Origin: Paenisporosarcina macmurdoensis
Lineage (GTDB): Bacteria > Bacillota > Bacilli > Bacillales_A > Planococcaceae
Length of the DNA: 64,000 bases
Assembly (NCBI RefSeq): GCF_042658845.1
Contig: NZ_JBHSRI010000002.1
Coordinates: 558,001-622,000 of the forward strand
Direction of reading: 5' to 3'
Positions 60,144-64,000 of the stretch are shown piece by piece. The notes beneath the pieces were generated by a model. The model had not been told where the DNA came from. It saw nothing but the letters and a program-made list of their open reading frames with translations, and did no database searches. Every line of letters begins with the position of its first letter. The first letter of the stretch is position 1. A program made the position numbers and the translations under genes.

Positions 60144-61403
60144 ATGACATTCCAATCCGTATTAAAACCAGACTTACTAATAGAAGCTAAGCACATAGAA
60201 CAACAAATATCAGATCAACACGACACAGCTGATGCCATCGCTTTCCTAAATCAAGAAAAAGTGATCACGGCTTTTCGAAAACATCAAGTAAGTGACTTTC
60301 ATTTACATCCTTCTAACGGCTACGGTTATGACGATGAAGGTAGAGATAATTTAGAGCGTGTGTATGCAGAAGTATTTGGAGCAGAGGCTGCACTTGTAAG
60401 AGCTCAAATTATATCAGGCACACATGCAATAACCATTAGCTTATTCGGTGTGCTGCGTCCTGGCGATGAATTGCTGTATATAACAGGTAAGCCATATGAT
60501 ACATTGCAATCCATTGTTGATGGCGGGGAGCAAGATACCGGTTCTTTAAAAGACTTTAACATTTCATATCAACATATTGATTTGCAAGAAGATGGGGCGA
60601 TTGATTGGGAGAAAGTTGAGCAAGCCATCTCAGATAAGACGAAAGTCATTGCGATACAACGTTCAAAAGGTTACGCAAACCGACCTTCATTCACAATTGA
60701 ACAAATTGAACAAATGACTAAGAAAATACGTTCCCTTAAACCTCAAGCAATTATTTTCGTTGATAATTGTTATGGGGAGTTTGTTGAAAATCTGGAACCT
60801 ACTAATGTAGGAGTCGATTTGATGGCTGGATCACTTATTAAAAATCCGGGTGGGGGACTAGCGAAAATTGGTGGGTATATAGCAGGTCAGAAAAAATATG
60901 TGGATATGTGTGCTTATCGAATGACATCTCCGGGTATAGGTGGAGAGGCAGGTCCATCGTTAAATACGTTGGCGGATATGTATCAAGGATTTTTCTTAGC
61001 TCCACATGTGGTAGCGCAAGCGGTAAAAGGAGCAATTTTCACATCGGCATTACTTGAAAAAATGGGTATGACCACATCGCCTCATTATCTTGAAAAACGG
61101 ACAGACTTAATACAATCAGTGTCTTTCAAAACGGCTGATCAAATGATTCGTTTTTGTCGCGCCATTCAAGCTAATTCACCAATCAATGCGCATTTTTCTC
61201 CAGAACCTGCTTATATGCCGGGCTATGAAGATGACGTGATTATGGCAGCTGGTACATTTGTTCAAGGATCAAGTATCGAATTAACTGCTGATGGTCCTAT
61301 ACGTCCTCCATATACTGCGTTTATCCAAGGTGGATTAACTTATGAGCATGTGAAGTTCGCGATTCTTTCGGCTGTTCAACAACTTCAAGAAGGTAGTAAA
61401 TAA
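60144..61403 (+). CDS. ynbB: PLP-dependent Met-gamma-lyase-like protein YnbB
   Basis: A 419-aa aluminium-resistance/YnbB family protein of PLP fold type I. Features: EVFGAEAALVRAQIISGTHAI (quoted in part), QRSKGYANRPSFT, VDNCYGEFVE and the PLP lysine region AGSLIKNPGGGLA. Reaction not proven; cystathionine or methionine lyase activity is suggested by homology. Lies just upstream of glnR as in B. subtilis, without hflX before it. Confidence 0.93.
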   Translation: MTFQSVLKPDLLIEAKHIEQQISDQHDTADAIAFLNQEKVITAFRKHQVSDFHLHPSNGYGYDDEGRDNLERVYAEVFGAEAALVRAQIISGTHAITISLFGVLRPGDELLYITGKPYDTLQSIVDGGEQDTGSLKDFNISYQHIDLQEDGAIDWEKVEQAISDKTKVIAIQRSKGYANRPSFTIEQIEQMTKKIRSLKPQAIIFVDNCYGEFVENLEPTNVGVDLMAGSLIKNPGGGLAKIGGYIAGQKKYVDMCAYRMTSPGIGGEAGPSLNTLADMYQGFFLAPHVVAQAVKGAIFTSALLEKMGMTTSPHYLEKRTDLIQSVSFKTADQMIRFCRAIQANSPINAHFSPEPAYMPGYEDDVIMAAGTFVQGSSIELTADGPIRPPYTAFIQGGLTYEHVKFAILSAVQQLQEGSK

Positions 61404-61429
61404 CTCAATTTTTCTTAAATAATTTTCAA

Positions 61430-61446
61430 TGTTAGTTAATCTGACA
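61430..61446 (+). promoter_or_regulatory. GlnR/TnrA box 1
   Basis: TGTTA-n7-TGACA is a perfect match to TGTNA-n7-TNACA; upstream of the -35. Confidence 0.85.
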
Positions 61447-61451
61447 TGAGT

Positions 61452-61480
61452 TTGACAGGAAACCTAACATATAGTATGAT
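61452..61480 (+). promoter_or_regulatory. SigA-type promoter of glnRA
   Basis: TTGACA (61452-61457), 17-bp spacer, TATGAT (61475-61480). Overlapped by GlnR box 2. Confidence 0.85.
61453..61469 (+). promoter_or_regulatory. GlnR/TnrA box 2
   Basis: TGACA-n7-TAACA, one mismatch to the consensus. Its centre is 23 bp from that of box 1, about two helical turns, and it covers the -35, consistent with repression. Confidence 0.75.
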
Positions 61481-61508
61481 AAGTCTTGTGAAAGCGTAGG
61501 TGAGTCAT

Positions 61509-61889
61509 GTGAGTCAACAATTAAGAAGATCAATGCCGTTGCTACCAATTAGCATAGTCATGCAGCTCACTGAATTGACTGCCAGACAAATTCGCTATTA
61601 TGAAGATCATGATTTAATTCACCCAGCTCGTACAGATGGCAATCGACGCATGTTTTCGTTAATTGATGTCGATACCTTACTGGAGATAAAAGATTTTCTC
61701 GAACAAGGTATAAATATGGCGGGTATAAAAAGAATATTTGAGTTAAAGAACCAGCCGATCATCCCAGAAGTTAAAGCGCAGATGACGGATGCTGAACTAC
61801 GAAGTATTTTGCGAATTGAAATGCAACAGGCAGGTAGATTCCATAAGGCTTCATTAAGACAAGGTGATTTATCTCGTTTTTATCATTAA
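61509..61889 (+). CDS. glnR: MerR-family nitrogen repressor GlnR
   Basis: Represses glnRA when nitrogen is plentiful, activated by feedback-inhibited glutamine synthetase. GTG 61509 (SQQLRRSMPLLPIS) is preferred over GTG 61500, which lies in the AGGTGAG site. The 126-aa protein has the MerR helix-turn-helix (IVMQLTELTARQIRYYEDH) and the conserved C-terminal tail GDLSRFYH that autoinhibits dimerisation. Two boxes upstream show autoregulation. Confidence 0.96.
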   Translation: MSQQLRRSMPLLPISIVMQLTELTARQIRYYEDHDLIHPARTDGNRRMFSLIDVDTLLEIKDFLEQGINMAGIKRIFELKNQPIIPEVKAQMTDAELRSILRIEMQQAGRFHKASLRQGDLSRFYH

Positions 61890-61930
61890 GCGAGCATTTA
61901 TACAATAAATTTTTAGGAGAGTGACAAGAA

Positions 61931-63265
61931 GTGAGCAAGTACACAAAAAACGACATTCATAAGTTAGTAAAAGAGCAAGAAGTTAATTTTATTCGTTTAC
62001 AATTTTCGGATATTCTTGGAACGATAAAGAATGTTGAGATACCTGTAAGCCAGCTTGACAAAGCACTCGATAATAAAATGATGTTCGATGGTTCTTCAAT
62101 CGAAGGTTTCGTACGAATTGAAGAGTCTGATATGTATTTAGTTCCAGATTTAAATACATGGGTTGTGTTCCCATGGATTACGGGTAAAGGTAAAGTAGCT
62201 CGTTTAATTTGTGACGTTAATAAAGCAGATGGATCACCATTCGCAGGAGATCCACGCAGTAACTTAAAACGTGTCTTAAAAGAAATGGAAGAACTAGGTT
62301 TCTCAAGTTTTAACTTAGGACCTGAACCAGAATTTTTCTTATTTAAATTAGATGAACGCGGTGAGCCAACACTTGAATTAAATGATACAGGTGGATATTT
62401 CGACTTAGCACCGATGGACTTAGGCGAAAACTGCCGACGTGATATTGTTCTAGAATTAGAAGAAATGGGCTTTGAAATCGAAGCTTCTCATCATGAAGTA
62501 GCACCAGGGCAACACGAAATTGACTTTAAATACGCAGACGCAGTAACTGCATGTGATAATATTCAAACATTTAAATTAGTAGTAAAAACGATTGCACGTA
62601 AACATGGTTTACATGCAACATTTATGCCAAAACCATTATTCGGTGTAAACGGTTCAGGTATGCATATGAACGTTTCATTATTTAATGGAAAAGACAATGC
62701 CTTCTATGACGAGTCTGGTGATCTGAAATTAAGTGAAACAGCTTATCAATTTATGGCTGGTATTTTGAAACATGTACAAGGATTTACAGCGATTACAAAC
62801 CCTACTGTTAACTCGTACAAACGATTAGTGCCTGGTTATGAAGCACCTTGTTACGTTGCTTGGTCTGCTCAAAATCGTAGCCCACTTATCCGTATCCCGT
62901 CTTCCCGTGGCGTTAGTACACGCGTAGAAGTACGTTCAGTAGATCCTGCAGCTAACCCATATCTTGCGATGGCTGTTATCTTGAAAGCTGGACTTGATGG
63001 AATCAAAAACAAAATGTCACCACCACCAGCTGTTGACCGTAACATTTACGTAATGAATAAAGAAGAACGTCGTGCAAATGGCGTAGAAGATCTTCCAGCT
63101 TCATTATACGATGCATTAGAAGAACTTGGAAAAAATAGCACAATTCGTGACGCACTTGGTGAACATATTTATGCTAATTTCGTGGATTCAAAAGAAATCG
63201 AATGGGATATGTTCCGTACATCTGTACACCCATGGGAACGCGAACAATATTTAAAAATGTATTAA
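61931..63265 (+). CDS. glnA: Type I glutamine synthetase
   Basis: Makes glutamine from glutamate and ammonia. At 444 aa it equals the B. subtilis enzyme. GTG 61931 with GGAGAG upstream. GSI-alpha signatures: FDGSSIEGF, NLGPEPEFFLF, HHEVAPGQHEIDFKY, NGSGMHMN, and the feedback-loop glutamate in NRSPLIRIP / RVEVRSVDPAANPY region. It has no adenylylation site, as expected. Forms an operon with glnR. Confidence 0.98.
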   Translation: MSKYTKNDIHKLVKEQEVNFIRLQFSDILGTIKNVEIPVSQLDKALDNKMMFDGSSIEGFVRIEESDMYLVPDLNTWVVFPWITGKGKVARLICDVNKADGSPFAGDPRSNLKRVLKEMEELGFSSFNLGPEPEFFLFKLDERGEPTLELNDTGGYFDLAPMDLGENCRRDIVLELEEMGFEIEASHHEVAPGQHEIDFKYADAVTACDNIQTFKLVVKTIARKHGLHATFMPKPLFGVNGSGMHMNVSLFNGKDNAFYDESGDLKLSETAYQFMAGILKHVQGFTAITNPTVNSYKRLVPGYEAPCYVAWSAQNRSPLIRIPSSRGVSTRVEVRSVDPAANPYLAMAVILKAGLDGIKNKMSPPPAVDRNIYVMNKEERRANGVEDLPASLYDALEELGKNSTIRDALGEHIYANFVDSKEIEWDMFRTSVHPWEREQYLKMY

Positions 63266-63270
63266 GAGGG

Positions 63271-63304
63271 AAGCGTTGGGGCTGTAAAGCTCCAACGTTT
63301 TTTT
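63271..63304 (+). terminator. Rho-independent terminator of glnRA
   Basis: Stem cgttggggct/agctccaacg with one G-C/G-U shift tolerated and a four-base loop, then T run. Confidence 0.9.
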
Positions 63305-63323
63305 ATTTTGGTTAAAATAATCC

Positions 63324-63363
63324 CGTGGTAGATGGTAAAGATTGTTACCACATATCTACCACG
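63324..63363. repeat. Perfect inverted repeat between glnA and integrase
   Basis: Ten-bp arms cgtggtagat (63324-63333) and atctaccacg (63354-63363), with inner ggtaa/ttacc. No T run follows on either strand. It sits two bases from the integrase stop, so it could be a converging-gene hairpin or part of an attachment site. Confidence 0.6.
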
Positions 63364-63365
63364 AA

Positions 63366-64000
63366 TTATTCAATTTCTTTCATGTATTCATCGAATTTTT
63401 CAAGTGATCTCGTGGCAATTTTTTTGGAAACGTGTGCATATATATCAGAGGTTATTTGCATTGAACCGTGACCAAGACGTTCTTGCACATACTTCATATC
63501 AGCACCTGACTCTAGCAACATGACTGCGTGAGTGTGACGTGTTGAATGAATAGGTAGGAGTGAATGTCCGTTTGTTTCTAATGCTGCTTTAAACACGTTG
63601 TAAAGTGTCGATTTCGGCAATGGGCTTCCATCATCACGACATAACACCAAATTCAAATTATGTTGATATAAATCACCAAGGTATAATTTTCGTTGATTTT
63701 GATATTTCAAATGTTCTTGAAGATCTTTTATTAGCGATGTTCGAATATTGATTGTTCGTTCCGAATTGAAATTTTTTGTATCGCCTAATATTTCTTCATT
63801 TTCTTCAGGTTGAAAGTTTAATGAATTATCAATGGTAATTGTTTCATTCTTCCAATCAATGTCTGTCCACTGTAGTGCTGCTGCTTCCCCTTTTCGCATT
63901 CCTGTTTCAAACAAGACTTTGAAGAATAAGCCATATATATGTCCGCGTTTATATAAAAATCGCAAAACTTCTGGAATGAGTGTTGGTTCAATAAACTTAA
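63366..64000 (-). CDS. Tyrosine recombinase (phage/ICE integrase), 3' part
   Basis: C-terminal catalytic part of a site-specific recombinase; the frame is still open at the window edge (upstream codons read KFIEPTLIPEVLRF), so the N-terminal arm/core-binding domains lie outside. Catalytic residues: Arg in ETGMRKGEAAAL, His-x-x-Arg in IHSTRHTHAV, His in RLGHGSMQITSDIY and the nucleophile Tyr (IYAHV). It resembles integrases of Firmicutes prophages and Tn916-like elements. Its place next to glnA, pointing inwards, suggests the right edge of an integrated element. Confidence 0.93.
   Translation of the reverse strand, partial: KFIEPTLIPEVLRFLYKRGHIYGLFFKVLFETGMRKGEAAALQWTDIDWKNETITIDNSLNFQPEENEEILGDTKNFNSERTINIRTSLIKDLQEHLKYQNQRKLYLGDLYQHNLNLVLCRDDGSPLPKSTLYNVFKAALETNGHSLLPIHSTRHTHAVMLLESGADMKYVQERLGHGSMQITSDIYAHVSKKIATRSLEKFDEYMKEIE

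Noticed and set aside
1..64000. tRNA or rRNA genes
   Set aside because: I saw no cloverleaf-like sequence with TTCRANN arm or rRNA signature.

Overview
The window reads as chromosome of a low-GC, endospore-forming member of the Bacillales. Gene order follows the Bacillus subtilis nusA-infB / pnp / dpaA-spoIIIE / ymf / recA-rny / mutSL / hfq / glnRA segment, and the spore genes dpaA, dpaB, spoVS and cotE are present. A Planococcaceae host (Sporosarcina, Paenisporosarcina or Psychrobacillus type) is my inference, from protein texture, the GC-rich interspersed repeats and the reduced gene order. Nothing here proves the genus.

Layout. 1-7.0 kb: the nusA-ylxR-ylxQ-infB-ylxP-rbfA translation operon, then truB-ribF. 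7.0-11.0 kb: rpsO, pnp and the M16 peptidase mlpA. 11.0-12.4 kb: a gene-free block with an 11-unit tandem array of about 21 bp and two copies of a 265-bp repeat whose helices covary. 12.4-16.1 kb: ymxH-dpaA-dpaB (dipicolinate) and asd-dapA (diaminopimelate/lysine). 16.1-20.7 kb: a second tandem array, rnjB (RNase J2) and the DNA translocase spoIIIE. 20.8-26.4 kb: nupR and the nucleoside ABC importer nupNOPQ. 26.5-27.1 kb: a GC-rich element with terminal inverted repeats. 27.2-33.3 kb: ymfF-H-I-J-K-M-pgsA. 33.3-41.1 kb: cinA, recA, rny, ymdB, spoVS, miaB and ricA. 41.1-42.2 kb: a third tandem array and cotE. 42.3-46.7 kb: mutS-mutL.

46.7-53.6 kb is an accessory stretch lying between mutL and glpK. 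It holds uncharacterised secreted proteins, a frameshifted small gene, a decayed segment, a SET-domain protein and an Mn/Zn-type ABC importer with an MntR-like operator. glpP and glpF, which often stand between mutL and glpK in related genomes, are not seen. 53.6-59.3 kb: glpK-glpD, an alpha/beta hydrolase, miaA, hfq and a rhodanese under a CsoR/CstR-type operator. 59.3-63.3 kb: a UPF0126 membrane protein, ynbB and the glnR-glnA operon with two GlnR boxes. The window ends inside a tyrosine recombinase that converges on glnA, so a mobile element probably begins there.

Most genes are housekeeping and collinear with relatives. The best leads for new biology are non-coding. First, the duplicated 265-bp repeat has a compensatory G-C to A-T change in a helix, as expected for a structured RNA. 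Second, three intergenic tandem arrays with 20-21 bp period share a TCG-centred core, and two of them share flanking modules. Third, a terminal-inverted-repeat element contains hairpin modules whose stems differ in sequence but stay paired. Genes usual at these positions but not seen here include ylxY, dapG, tepA and hflX.
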